Source: CALNYS01 sp942490855
GTDB lineage: Bacteria; Planctomycetota; Phycisphaerae; Phycisphaerales; UBA1924
DNA length: 64,000 nt
Assembly (NCBI GenBank): GCA_942490855.1
Contig: CALNYS010000004.1
Location: 62,001 to 126,000, forward strand
Direction of reading: 5' to 3'
The notes beneath the pieces were generated by a model that did no database searches, was not told the origin of the DNA, and saw only the letters and a list, made by a program, of their open reading frames with translations. The first letter of the stretch is position 1, and every line of letters starts with the position of its first letter. Both the position numbers and the translations under genes were made by a program. This document shows, piece by piece, positions 44,988 through 53,813 of the stretch.

Positions 44988-47900
44988 CTACGCGCCCGGG
45001 CGTGGGCCCTCCGGCTTGACCGTTTCGCAGGGTATTCCCGCGTCGCGCAGCTCCGCGACGAGCTCGTCCCGGTCGGGGTTCCCGGCGCCGCCGATCAGCA
45101 GCACGCCGTCGATCCCGAGCGACGCGCGGGCCTGACGGTCACGGATGGCTGGAAGGGCGAGGTGGGTGTCGCCGGGCTCGGCTGCGGCGTCGATCACCCC
45201 AACGATCGTGGTCCCGTGCTCCACGAGCCTCGCGCAGAGGTGCATCAGCCCGGGCTCGGCCCAGACGCCGACGCGGGTGCAGCCGCGCTCGATGAGCGTT
45301 TGGAGCGCCCGTTCGACACGCGCATCTTCGGGATCGACGCAGAGATTTGGCGACACCGCGACGCCCAGTCCGCTCGCTCGCCACTCGTCGATCTGCGATG
45401 GCGTGGGGCGGGGGTCGCCCGCGCGCACGAGCACGGCGTCGGCGCCCTCTCCGGGTTCGCCGAGCGCGACCGAGGCGTACCCGCTCTCGGCGAGCGCAGC
45501 GCGGAGCCAATCATCGCAGGCTGAGGGGTCGTCGGCGTGCCGGACTGTTTTCGATGGGGTCAGCCGCACCGCGTCGTCGTTCGGCGCTCTCGGCGCGTCC
45601 GAGTTGAGGATCGCGTCAAAGAGTTCGGCGTAGCGTTCCGTCATACGCGACGCCGAGAGCCCGGCGTCGCTGACGCGGGCTTGTGCGGCGTGTGACATCG
45701 CGGTTCGGAGCTCGGCGCTACGCGCGAGGTCGCTGAGTCGGCGCGCCATCTGCACCATCGCGCCGACGGGGACGAGGACCCCGTCCCGTCCGTCGGCGAT
45801 GAGGCGCGACGCGCCCCCGCCCGTCTGGGTCACACACGGGATCACACCGGCGCCCATCGCCTCGAGCATGGCCATGCCCGCGCCTTCGGCTTCGGAGACG
45901 AGGACGCTCGCGTCCGCGTTCGCGTAGAGGTGGTCGATCTCCCACGGCGGCAGGCTGCCGTGCACCGTGACGGTGCCCGCGTCGAAGCCGGCCGACCTCG
46001 CCTCTCGTTGCCATTCCGCGAAATCGGGCCCGGCGCCGACGAGATCGAAAAGAAACGGGACATCGAGACGGCGGAGTTCGAGGAGGAGTTCGATGAGGTC
46101 AAAGGAACGCATCCGCTCGCGCATCACGGCGCCGACGCTAATCAGGCGGAGGACTCCATCGCTCACGCGTGCTCGCTCGTCGAGCACACGGACGCCGTAC
46201 GGGATGTGTGGGATTGGTTGATCGCCCGCAACGGCGCGCAACCAGTCAGGCGCCGTCGCGTTCGGCGGGCCGGCGTGGACGATGGCGTCACGCCCGCGGT
46301 AGATCCCGAGCTCGTGGCGCATCGACTCCGCGTCGTGATGCGCGACGACGAGCGTGCGCGCGCCGTGATTGCGCGCGTGCGCGCACGCGGCGAAGGCGAG
46401 GTCGGACTCGTTGGGGATCACGATGCTCGGGGAGAGCGATGCCAACGCTGACACAACTCGGCGCAGACGCGCGTCGGTCCCCTCGGTGGGGTCGAGCGTC
46501 ACGAGGTGTTGGCACGGGTCGTTTGGGTCGTAGGCCTCGTTCACGTGGGCGTAGCCGATCGGATCGGTCGTGACGTGGAGCGTGTGGAAGGCGTACCCAC
46601 GCTCGGGTTCGTCCGTGTACGTACGCCCCATCGTGCGCGACCAGGACGCCACGGCCCGCGCCGGCCAGTCGCGCGAGACGACGAGGCTCACGACTACAGG
46701 GCGCCCCGAGGACGGGGGGACGGTAAGCCGAGACGACACGATCTCTTCGATGGGCGGTGGCTCTGCCTGAGGGCGCCCGTCCTTCGCGAGATCCGCGAGC
46801 GCCACCGCGGTCCGCTGCGCCGCGTTTGGTGTGTGCAGGCCGGTCAGCAGGCGGTCCTGCACGGCGCGACGCGATACGTCAGGCGTCAGCAAGGCGGCGA
46901 GTACCGCCGCGGCTTGTTGGCTTAACGGTTCATCGGCGGTAACGACGGAAGCGTCCGTATCGCCGCGGTATCGGTTTGCCGATGCGGAGGCGGCATCACT
47001 CGCGGCGGCGCTCTCGCGCAGTGTGGCGGGATCAAAGTCTGTGCATTCGCTTTCAAGCGAGTGGCGCCATTCCCACGCGCCGGGCACCCACAAGGGCCAA
47101 GGGTGTGGGTGGAGCACGCACGTGGGAACGCCGGCGAGCATCCCCTCCACCACGATCGTGGAAGCGGTGCTGATCAGGGCGCCTGCGTGGGCGAGCGATA
47201 CTTCGAGTTTCTCCGCGTCTCGCCGGACGCCGAGTTCTTCGCAGAGCCCGTCGGTCAGCCGCCACACGGCGTGTACGCCCGCCTGGTTCAGGGAATCGCG
47301 GAGCGCGAGCAAACATCGCACGACCCGTGTACGCGCCACGCGGCCGATCGCGGGGCAGTTGGCCGTCGCGACGACAACCCGCGGGGGGCCTGCGCGCTCT
47401 ATCCCCTCACGCGCGTGCGCGACGCGCTCCTTGAACCCGTCGAGTCGTGGCAGCCCGCACACGACGACCTTGTTCCCCAGAGCTCGCAGGATGTCACCCT
47501 GGATCTCCCCCATCGCCAGCACGAGGTCTTCAGGAGCCTGGCGGAGGTGCCGCCGGCCGAGCCATGGGTTGCGCATCGTGTGCGCCCACTCGACGACGCC
47601 GTCGACGAGGAGCGCGGACGGGACCTCCAGGTGACGCGCGAGGCGCACCACGCGGGTGTGTCCGTTGTGCGTGAGATCGGCGCACGCTACAACGCTCGCA
47701 TCGCGGAGCGCGCACGGGTGCGCGTGACCGCCCCACGCGATCTCTTCTCCCCAGAGGCGTTCGTATCGTGTAGTAATCCTGTGCGCGTGGAGTTCCGTTG
47801 GAACGCCGCGAAACTGATCGACCCGCCCGCGGCAGCCGTAGAGCACCGCGACACCATCACACGCCGGACCTGTCATCGCGTCTGATTTCTCCACCCGCAT
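44988..47900 (-). CDS. large double glycosyltransferase with degenerate C-terminal module
   Basis: The product is 970 residues. The N-terminal part (1-330) resembles a GT-B enzyme of the capsule/epimerase-like type (APEDLVLAMGEIQGDILRAL, VVVCGLPRLDGFKERV, AGALISTASTIVVEGMLAGV). The middle (about 395-790) is a family 4 glycosyltransferase (LVAHHDAESMRHELGIYRG, FLFDLVGAGPDFAEWQREAR, SVLVSEAEGAGMAMLEAMGA). The last 95 residues look like a decayed cluster module: RVGVWAEPGLMHLCARLVEH replaces G-A-G-x-H-T-R, followed by IVGVIDA and GVLLIGGAGNPDRDEL. Two different glycosyltransferases in one chain may make a disaccharide unit. The gene follows the CgeB-like gene with an 18-base gap (same strand) and precedes the oxygenase. 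Confidence 0.85.
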   Translation of the reverse strand: MRVEKSDAMTGPACDGVAVLYGCRGRVDQFRGVPTELHAHRITTRYERLWGEEIAWGGHAHPCALRDASVVACADLTHNGHTRVVRLARHLEVPSALLVDGVVEWAHTMRNPWLGRRHLRQAPEDLVLAMGEIQGDILRALGNKVVVCGLPRLDGFKERVAHAREGIERAGPPRVVVATANCPAIGRVARTRVVRCLLALRDSLNQAGVHAVWRLTDGLCEELGVRRDAEKLEVSLAHAGALISTASTIVVEGMLAGVPTCVLHPHPWPLWVPGAWEWRHSLESECTDFDPATLRESAAASDAASASANRYRGDTDASVVTADEPLSQQAAAVLAALLTPDVSRRAVQDRLLTGLHTPNAAQRTAVALADLAKDGRPQAEPPPIEEIVSSRLTVPPSSGRPVVVSLVVSRDWPARAVASWSRTMGRTYTDEPERGYAFHTLHVTTDPIGYAHVNEAYDPNDPCQHLVTLDPTEGTDARLRRVVSALASLSPSIVIPNESDLAFAACAHARNHGARTLVVAHHDAESMRHELGIYRGRDAIVHAGPPNATAPDWLRAVAGDQPIPHIPYGVRVLDERARVSDGVLRLISVGAVMRERMRSFDLIELLLELRRLDVPFLFDLVGAGPDFAEWQREARSAGFDAGTVTVHGSLPPWEIDHLYANADASVLVSEAEGAGMAMLEAMGAGVIPCVTQTGGGASRLIADGRDGVLVPVGAMVQMARRLSDLARSAELRTAMSHAAQARVSDAGLSASRMTERYAELFDAILNSDAPRAPNDDAVRLTPSKTVRHADDPSACDDWLRAALAESGYASVALGEPGEGADAVLVRAGDPRPTPSQIDEWRASGLGVAVSPNLCVDPEDARVERALQTLIERGCTRVGVWAEPGLMHLCARLVEHGTTIVGVIDAAAEPGDTHLALPAIRDRQARASLGIDGVLLIGGAGNPDRDELVAELRDAGIPCETVKPEGPRPGA

Positions 47901-47918
47901 TGCCCCACGAGTGCGCGC

Positions 47919-50342
47919 TTAGTCCGAGTTTTCGAGGGCGTCACGGATCGCAGCGAGCAGCCTCGACCAGAAGACGTCGGTTGTGTTGTACGCGAGTGCT
48001 CGCTCGCGGTGATGCGCAACGGTCTCGCGGCGCCAGTCGTCGTCGCGGACGGCACGCAGGATCATGGCTTCGAGTTCGTCACTGCTTGCGAACAACGTCT
48101 CACGCGCGTTGTCGAACGACCAGTCTGGGAACTGCTCGAGCGGCAGGCGCGGGGTTCTCGCGCCCCATTCGCGTGCGTCTGCGCGGTTGATCCACGCGGG
48201 GCGGATGATGGTCCCGTAGTAGTCGTACGCGGGCCTCGCCTCGCACCCGAGGACGGACGCGAGACGGATGGGGTCGTACTCCGCGCACGCGGGGGGCGCC
48301 GGCTCGTCGCTCGTGCTGACCAGATACCCCTGGCACCCGTCCTTCTCGAAGTCGGGCTCACACTGGCTGAGGAGATAGTGCTGGACCATCTGGATCGCCC
48401 ACGCGTCGGGCGACGGCCCGTGCCTGAGCATCAGCCCGCCGGAGAGGGCGCACTCGAAGACGCGCTGGTGGGCGTTGCTCGAAAGCGACGCGTGCAGGTG
48501 GCACGCCGCGCTCTGGTAGCACGCGCGGAGCGCTTCGTCATGCGGGAGTCGGCCTCGGGCGTGCGCGGCGTGCGCCGTTCGCTCCCATCCGTCTCCGAAG
48601 AGCCCGAGGCGCAGGTCATGGTCTTCACAGATCGCGACGGCCCACGCGATCATCGTGTGTCGTCGCCAGCGCTCGGCGAGCGGGACCGTCACCATCTGCG
48701 TCAGCCTGCTCAATGACGCCGCGTCGGGTGTGTGCCCGGCGTCTTCGAGACAGGACTGCGTGAGCGCCCGGAGATGCGCGTGCGTGGCGTCCGCGCCGTC
48801 ACGATCGCCCAGCTCGCCCTGCACCGCGCGCCCGATTTTCTCGACGAGTTGGCGCTCTGATTGGTTGGAGGCGCTGCGGCAGAGGCGTTCCAGGAATAAA
48901 CCGGGAGCCTCGCTCTGGTGGCTCATGTACGCGACATCGACGGCGTCGATCGACTTCGCGGGGGGCCCGTCGTGGAACCTCTCCGGGCACGCCGGGGTGG
49001 TGAGAAACACCGCGCGCTCGCGCGGGTAAGCGAACTCGTTGACGATCTCGGCGTTGATCAGCCCGCACAGGAAATCGAGTTCACCCTGGGCTTTTCCGAG
49101 GGCCGGGTCCAGCAACGGGCCCAGCATGTCCTGCACCCAGCAGATCGCGGGGGCGCCCTGCGGCCACGCGTTGGCGCGAAGGGCCCGGGGCCAGTTCGAC
49201 GAGAGTGTCAGGTCCGGGCGCTCGCGGTCGTGCGCCGCCAGCTCGAACGTCGCGGCGGGGCGGAGGTCCGACGACGGTTCTTCCAGCATGACCGCGTGGT
49301 GACCCGAGCGCCGGATCGCCCCGGCGAGGCCCTGCATCGCGTGGCGCACGTAGCTCGTGTAACGCGTCGAAGGGAGGAGCACACGCAGGGGCGGGCCGTC
49401 GTTATCGCAGGCCTCTCGAAAACGGTCCCCCCACTCGCGTGGCGATCGCGACCGATCGGGGCGCGACGTTGCCGCAGAGAGCGCCGCGTGTTTCTCGTGC
49501 TGCGCCTCAATCGCTGAGAGCACCGCGTCACGCAGCGGCGCGCTCTCGTTGGGGGCGATCACGCGCTGCGGGAGTTTCCATTCCCACAAGGCGTGGAGTT
49601 CGGTACGCAGGCATTCAACTGCGTCATCGCCTAGACACCAACGCACGGACGCCTGCTCAAGGATCGCGCTGAAGTCGCACATCGCGAGCGCGTCGAGCGC
49701 TCGGGCGGCGCCGCGGCGTTCGACCACGTAGACCCGCGGCGTGTACCCCTGCGCTCCGCCCCGGAGCGAGGTGAGCACGCGTTGGAGCAGCCAGGGCGCC
49801 GTGAATCCTTCGACGACCAGCACACCGGGGAGGTCGCTCGCGGTCGGGTCGCTCGCCGGCGGGGTGAATCCCAGATCGCACGCTGCGGCGCCGGCCTGCT
49901 CATCGACCGTCGAGAGCAGGGAGCCGTCTCGCTCGCAGAGGACGTTCCCGTCTCCGGCGCGGAAGAACCGCACACCCCCCTGACGGACGTCCTCGCGCCA
50001 CGAGCCGAAGGCGGCGTTGAGGTCGCGCGCGTGCTGCCCCATGGCGGCGAGGTTGCGCTCGCAGGAACGCTCGACCTCGCGTGCACCGAGCCGGCTCGGC
50101 GCTACCGACGCACAGGCGGCGCGGATCGCGTCGGCGTCTTCGGATTCGATCCCTTCGACCGACTCGGCAGCGAGTTCTCGGATCCCCAGCCCGACGAGCG
50201 CGGCGCCCCGGTAGGTCCGCCCGGCGATGCTGAGTGGATCGTTCTCAAGGAGACGTTCGCACGCCGCCACGAGCGGCCAGAGCGCGCCTTCGCCGGCGAG
50301 GCGGTCAAGCTCCGCGTCGTTGTGTACCGGGGTCGATGCCAC
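47919..50342 (-). CDS. CgeB-like glycosyltransferase with long N-terminal region
   Basis: From a GTG at 50340-50342 (ASTPVHNDAELDRLAGE follows) the product is 807 residues; a TTG eight codons upstream (50366) is possible. The N-terminal 130 residues are TPR-like (ALWPLVAACERLLENDPLSI). The stretch ERNLAAMGQHARDLNAAFGS resembles the start of Maf/MptE-type motility-associated transferases, but this is weak. The C-terminal half is a CgeB-like GT-B: LFGDGWERTAHAAHARGRLP, ACYQSAACHLHASLSSNAHQ, RVFECALSGGLMLRHGPSP. The enzyme is cytoplasmic and the sugar is unknown. It is the first gene of a likely three-gene operon (this gene, the double GT, the oxygenase). The upstream neighbour is the WGENVGW protein gene. 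Confidence 0.82.
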   Translation of the reverse strand: MASTPVHNDAELDRLAGEGALWPLVAACERLLENDPLSIAGRTYRGAALVGLGIRELAAESVEGIESEDADAIRAACASVAPSRLGAREVERSCERNLAAMGQHARDLNAAFGSWREDVRQGGVRFFRAGDGNVLCERDGSLLSTVDEQAGAAACDLGFTPPASDPTASDLPGVLVVEGFTAPWLLQRVLTSLRGGAQGYTPRVYVVERRGAARALDALAMCDFSAILEQASVRWCLGDDAVECLRTELHALWEWKLPQRVIAPNESAPLRDAVLSAIEAQHEKHAALSAATSRPDRSRSPREWGDRFREACDNDGPPLRVLLPSTRYTSYVRHAMQGLAGAIRRSGHHAVMLEEPSSDLRPAATFELAAHDRERPDLTLSSNWPRALRANAWPQGAPAICWVQDMLGPLLDPALGKAQGELDFLCGLINAEIVNEFAYPRERAVFLTTPACPERFHDGPPAKSIDAVDVAYMSHQSEAPGLFLERLCRSASNQSERQLVEKIGRAVQGELGDRDGADATHAHLRALTQSCLEDAGHTPDAASLSRLTQMVTVPLAERWRRHTMIAWAVAICEDHDLRLGLFGDGWERTAHAAHARGRLPHDEALRACYQSAACHLHASLSSNAHQRVFECALSGGLMLRHGPSPDAWAIQMVQHYLLSQCEPDFEKDGCQGYLVSTSDEPAPPACAEYDPIRLASVLGCEARPAYDYYGTIIRPAWINRADAREWGARTPRLPLEQFPDWSFDNARETLFASSDELEAMILRAVRDDDWRRETVAHHRERALAYNTTDVFWSRLLAAIRDALENSD

Positions 50343-50427
50343 GGGCGCTACGATACAGAGGTTCAAACCGGGGAGTCACTCGCTCGCAGCGCGTGGGCAC
50401 GTGAAGGGGCCACCCGCCAAGGATGCT

Positions 50428-51060
50428 CTACGGGCACGGTCCCCACGCCGCCAGCACGATCGCGAGATCTCCGGAATCGACCGTCCCCGAGTCGTCGAGA
50501 TCTGACGGCCCGCCGGGGAACTCCCACATCGCCAGGAGCGACGCGAGATCCCCCGATTCAACCTCGCCCGACCCGTTCAGGTCCGCTGGGCAACGGTTCA
50601 CGATCGCGACGTAGTGGGTCTCGTCGCCGAGCAAGATCCACCCGACGTTCTCGCCCCACGCGTAGCCGCTGAAGCGGTACTCGGACGCGCTGTAGCGCGC
50701 GCCCTGGAGCCCGATGGTCGGCTCGGTGCCGAAGTTGATCCACCCGACGTTCTCCCCCCACCCGTAGCCGTCGAGCGCCCCGGAGGTCAGGACGTTGACG
50801 CCGTGGTTCGAGCCGTCGAGGTTGGGGTAGGGCCCGGCGCCGGTCCCGAGCGTGATCCACCCGACGTTCTCGCCCCAGATGTATCCCGAGAGGAACTCTG
50901 CATCCTGGGCGAGCTTGACCCCGGCGCCGCCGGAGTCGGCATCGTGCCAGTTGGTCCAGCCGATGTTCTCCCCCCAGGCGTACTTGTGATCGGGGTCGAC
51001 GTTGGTGTCGGCGAGCGAGGGCGTCGCGGCGAGCGCGGCGATGGCGAGAGTGCGGAGCAT
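50428..51060 (-). CDS. secreted WGENVGW-repeat protein with C-terminal dockerin
   Basis: The start is the ATG of MLRTLAIAALAATPSLA with AAGGA upstream, giving 210 residues; the longer frame lacks a signal peptide. After the signal come four repeats of a Trp/Gly motif: YAWGENIGWTNW, YIWGENVGWITLG, YGWGENVGWINFG and YAWGENVGWILLG, spaced by about 25-35 residues. The C-terminus is a two-unit dockerin (ADLNGSGEVESGDLASLLAM, SDLDDSGTVDSGDLAIVLAA) ending WGPCP. The WGENVGW repeat occurs in secreted proteins of Planctomycetes and related phyla; its function is unknown. It is probably anchored outside the cell through the terminal dockerin. Confidence 0.88.
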   Translation of the reverse strand: MLRTLAIAALAATPSLADTNVDPDHKYAWGENIGWTNWHDADSGGAGVKLAQDAEFLSGYIWGENVGWITLGTGAGPYPNLDGSNHGVNVLTSGALDGYGWGENVGWINFGTEPTIGLQGARYSASEYRFSGYAWGENVGWILLGDETHYVAIVNRCPADLNGSGEVESGDLASLLAMWEFPGGPSDLDDSGTVDSGDLAIVLAAWGPCP

Positions 51061-51086
51061 GTCATCGTCCTTTTCGTCTCGGGTGC

Positions 51087-52343
51087 TTACTGCGAGAGGT
51101 TGTCCCAGGGTCCGGCCTGTGTGACGACGAACCAGTCGGGGGCAAAGATCGACGTGTTCACCGCGCCGTTGTTGAAGGTGTCGAAGGCACTCACCGCGGT
51201 GTTCCTCACGATGAAGCACCCGGAGGCCGACGCATCGGTCCTGAACCCGTAGTTCGCGGGTATCGCCGCGACGGACTCCGCGTGGCATTCCTCCACTCGG
51301 TTACCGGGGTTGTCGATGAAGAACCCGTCGTCGTCGCTATCGAGCGCCGTGCAGCCGTAGACATAGTTGTTCGACCGTAAGTAGAAACCGTTGCCGCCGG
51401 CCGCGTTGGAGGAGCACCGAAACAGAGCGCTCTGATACACATTGAAGGAGTTCAGGGCCGCGTTGTAGACGGAGCAGTCCGCGAAGATCGCGCCGCCGTT
51501 GTTGATGGGCCCTGTACTGAAACCGTTTCCGGCGCTGTTCTGCGACGTGCAACGACGCAGCACGCTTCCTTGTGAAACGCTATACGCCGTGTTGAAGCTG
51601 TTCCCGACGACCGTGCAGTCGCGCATCACGGACGCCTGGGAGCTGGAGATGCCGATGTTTGTCGTCAGTCTCGCGTGTGTATCCGCCAGCACGTAACCGT
51701 ACCCAGAGAACGAGCATGACACCCCGTAGCTTGAACCGGTCGGAGAATCGACCACGCACCCGATGATCATCCCCGACACCTGACCTGTCAGAACGACGGA
51801 ATTCGCCCCGCCTCCATGAGCCGAGATGTTCTCGAAGCGGCCGATGTCGCCGTTGATGCGCACCTGCCCAATTGGGAAGTCAGACACGCTGCCGTTGCGC
51901 ACCACGACGTTCACGCCAGACTCGGCGTACACACCCCAGGGCCCGGGAACCGCCGGGTTGTCCCCCGGCGCCGTGAACACGATGCTGTTTCCGGCGAGGT
52001 CCAAGGTCACGTGATCCGCCGTGATCAAGACGCCCGTGACCTCGTTCTCATCAACAACGAGCGTGTCGCTGAGGTAGTACGAGCCGGGCTCACTGATGAT
52101 GTGGCGGTTCATCGCGTCGCCGGGGAGCGACAGCACGTCGGTGCGGGTCTCGAGCAGCGCGAGCTCGTCGGCGAGCTCGTCGATGTCGTCTACGGTGTCG
52201 GCGAGGCGGTCGTTGTCGTGCACATCGAGGAGCGACGGTCCCGATGAGGAGACGGGACCGGGGGGCGGGTCGAGCGGTCCGGCGAGCGCGAACGACGCCG
52301 CGGCGAGAAGGCTTGCGAGTGTGGTGATTCGGGTGAGAAGCAT
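51087..52343 (-). CDS. secreted right-handed beta-helix protein (tandem paralogue 1)
   Basis: The start is the ATG of MLLTRITTLASLLAAASFAL, giving 418 residues with a signal peptide. A short linker (PLDPPPGPVSSSGPSLLDV) and a helical segment rich in Asp/Leu (about 40-70) precede a long series of parallel beta-helix rungs (for example GVLITADHVTLDLAGNSIVF, NVVVRNGSVSDFPIGQVRIN). Several Cys residues sit at rung turns. The end is WDNLSQ. It has no dockerin. The beta-helix fold is typical of polysaccharide-binding or -cleaving proteins, but no catalytic residues were recognised. It matches the next gene in its N-terminal linker, its EPGSYYLSD / QPGAYFLSA block and its WDN-F/L-S end, so the two are tandem duplicates. 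Confidence 0.85.
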   Translation of the reverse strand: MLLTRITTLASLLAAASFALAGPLDPPPGPVSSSGPSLLDVHDNDRLADTVDDIDELADELALLETRTDVLSLPGDAMNRHIISEPGSYYLSDTLVVDENEVTGVLITADHVTLDLAGNSIVFTAPGDNPAVPGPWGVYAESGVNVVVRNGSVSDFPIGQVRINGDIGRFENISAHGGGANSVVLTGQVSGMIIGCVVDSPTGSSYGVSCSFSGYGYVLADTHARLTTNIGISSSQASVMRDCTVVGNSFNTAYSVSQGSVLRRCTSQNSAGNGFSTGPINNGGAIFADCSVYNAALNSFNVYQSALFRCSSNAAGGNGFYLRSNNYVYGCTALDSDDDGFFIDNPGNRVEECHAESVAAIPANYGFRTDASASGCFIVRNTAVSAFDTFNNGAVNTSIFAPDWFVVTQAGPWDNLSQ

Positions 52344-52396
52344 AGCTGTGTCCGTTCCGTGCACGGCGCCGCGCTCGTGCGCGAGCGCCGGGGGTG

Positions 52397-53596
52397 TCAG
52401 TGCGAGAAGTTGTCCCATATCGTCGCGCCGGTGAGATTGACGCGCCGGGTTCCGAGGATGCCGTTCGTGGTCTGGAAGTCGTAGTACTGGGCGTTCGACC
52501 TCGCGAAGTTGGCGGTCACGAAGCAGTCCGTCGCGCTCGCCAGAACCTGGTACCCGAACCCGGAAAAATGCGAGCCGGCGAAGTTGGACGCGACATGGTT
52601 GCGGACGCCCGTCAGACGGAAGCCACCGATGGTGTTGCTGATGGCGTAGCAGCGCGTGACGCTGTTCCCGGCAGACAGGTCGAATCCGATCCCCGCGCCG
52701 TACCCGGCGCTGCAGGCGTAGATCGAGGAGCCGAACGCTCGGAAGCCCGCGTTGTCGTTCTGGTACGCGGCGCTCTCTCGGACCGTCGCGCTAAAGAGGT
52801 CGTAGCCGTCGTCGCCGTTCCGCGACGACGCGCAGCCTTCGATCACCACGCCCTCGCTGGCCGAGAAGCCGTCGTTGCCGTTCTGGTCTGCTGTGCAGTT
52901 CTCGACCACGCAGCCGCTGTCGAGGGTGTACCCGTTCCCGGCCGCGGACTGCACGGCGCAGTCGCGGAGGACGCTCGCGAACCCGGCCGAGATCCCCGAC
53001 CCGGCGTTGTAAACGACCGAGCGGAGCACGATCGAGTTCCCGCCCGTGCGGATCCCGGAGCCCTGGGTGGTCACCACCCTGACGTCCTCGACGCGGTTGC
53101 CCTCACCGTTGAGGCGCACGCCGCCGCCGGAGGAGTCGCCGAACGTCGCGATCGAGCCGTTCCGCACGGTGACGTTGTTCACGCCCCCGACGGTGTCGAT
53201 GCCGTACGAGCCCGTTCCGGCGAAGAGGCCATCTCCGAGGATCGCAAAGCCGCGGAGATCGATCACGACATCTGAAGCACGCACCTCGATGACGGTGTTG
53301 GCCCCGTCGCCGAGGTGATTCGCCGAGAGGAAGTACGCCCCCGGCTGGGAGATGACGTATTCGGCGCCGACGTCGCCCGGGAGGCTCTCGATTGGCGTCG
53401 CGGTGTGGATGCCGACGAGCGTGTCGAAGGCGTCGATCGCCTGGTCTTCAATCGCGTCGAGGTTTGCGCGGATCTCGGCGAGCGTGACGCCCGTCGGACC
53501 GATGGGGCCCGCCGGCGGGTTGACATCGCCGGCGAGCACCACCCCGCTCGTGACGAGCAGGGCGGTGGCGAGCGAGGTTTGTAGCAACGTGTTCAT
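52397..53596 (-). CDS. secreted right-handed beta-helix protein (tandem paralogue 2)
   Basis: The start is the ATG of MNTLLQTSLATALLVTSGVV, giving 399 residues with a signal peptide. The linker DVNPPAGPIGPTGVTLAEI and a helical segment precede SLPGDVGAEYVISQPGAYFL and then beta-helix rungs (VIEVRASDVVIDLRGFAILG, NVTVRNGSIATFGDSSGGGV). The turns carry Cys at similar spacing to the neighbour. The protein ends WDNFSH. No catalytic motif and no dockerin were found. It lies 54 bases upstream of paralogue 1 on the same strand, so they are likely one operon. Proteins of this design are common in Planctomycetes and close relatives; the function is unknown, probably extracellular glycan contact. Confidence 0.85.
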   Translation of the reverse strand: MNTLLQTSLATALLVTSGVVLAGDVNPPAGPIGPTGVTLAEIRANLDAIEDQAIDAFDTLVGIHTATPIESLPGDVGAEYVISQPGAYFLSANHLGDGANTVIEVRASDVVIDLRGFAILGDGLFAGTGSYGIDTVGGVNNVTVRNGSIATFGDSSGGGVRLNGEGNRVEDVRVVTTQGSGIRTGGNSIVLRSVVYNAGSGISAGFASVLRDCAVQSAAGNGYTLDSGCVVENCTADQNGNDGFSASEGVVIEGCASSRNGDDGYDLFSATVRESAAYQNDNAGFRAFGSSIYACSAGYGAGIGFDLSAGNSVTRCYAISNTIGGFRLTGVRNHVASNFAGSHFSGFGYQVLASATDCFVTANFARSNAQYYDFQTTNGILGTRRVNLTGATIWDNFSH

Positions 53597-53685
53597 TATG
53601 GGTCGCCAACTGTGCCGCAAGATGCGGCGTTCCAACGAACCGGGGAGACCGACCCACCCGGCCCAGCCCCGCGGAGCGTTTTCCC

Positions 53686-53714
53686 TTTAGAGATGGCAGG
53701 AACAGGGATACACT
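53686..53714 (+). promoter_or_regulatory. candidate promoter of the third sigma/kinase pair
   Basis: TTTAGA (53686-53691) and TACACT (53709-53714) are separated by 17 bases, each matching the sigma-70 consensus at four of six positions. It lies in the 217-base gap between divergent genes. The resulting leader would carry an imperfect hairpin at 53771-53799 whose loop contains eight T, directly before the ribosome site GGAGG (53802-53806). Confidence 0.35.
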
Positions 53715-53813
53715 CGTGTGCGGCGCAGGCGTTCACTCGGTAACGCACCGTTTGACAGCGCCGGGGCTCACCGTGCTCGTTTTTTTTCACGAGGCACGGA
53801 CGGAGGTACGGAC

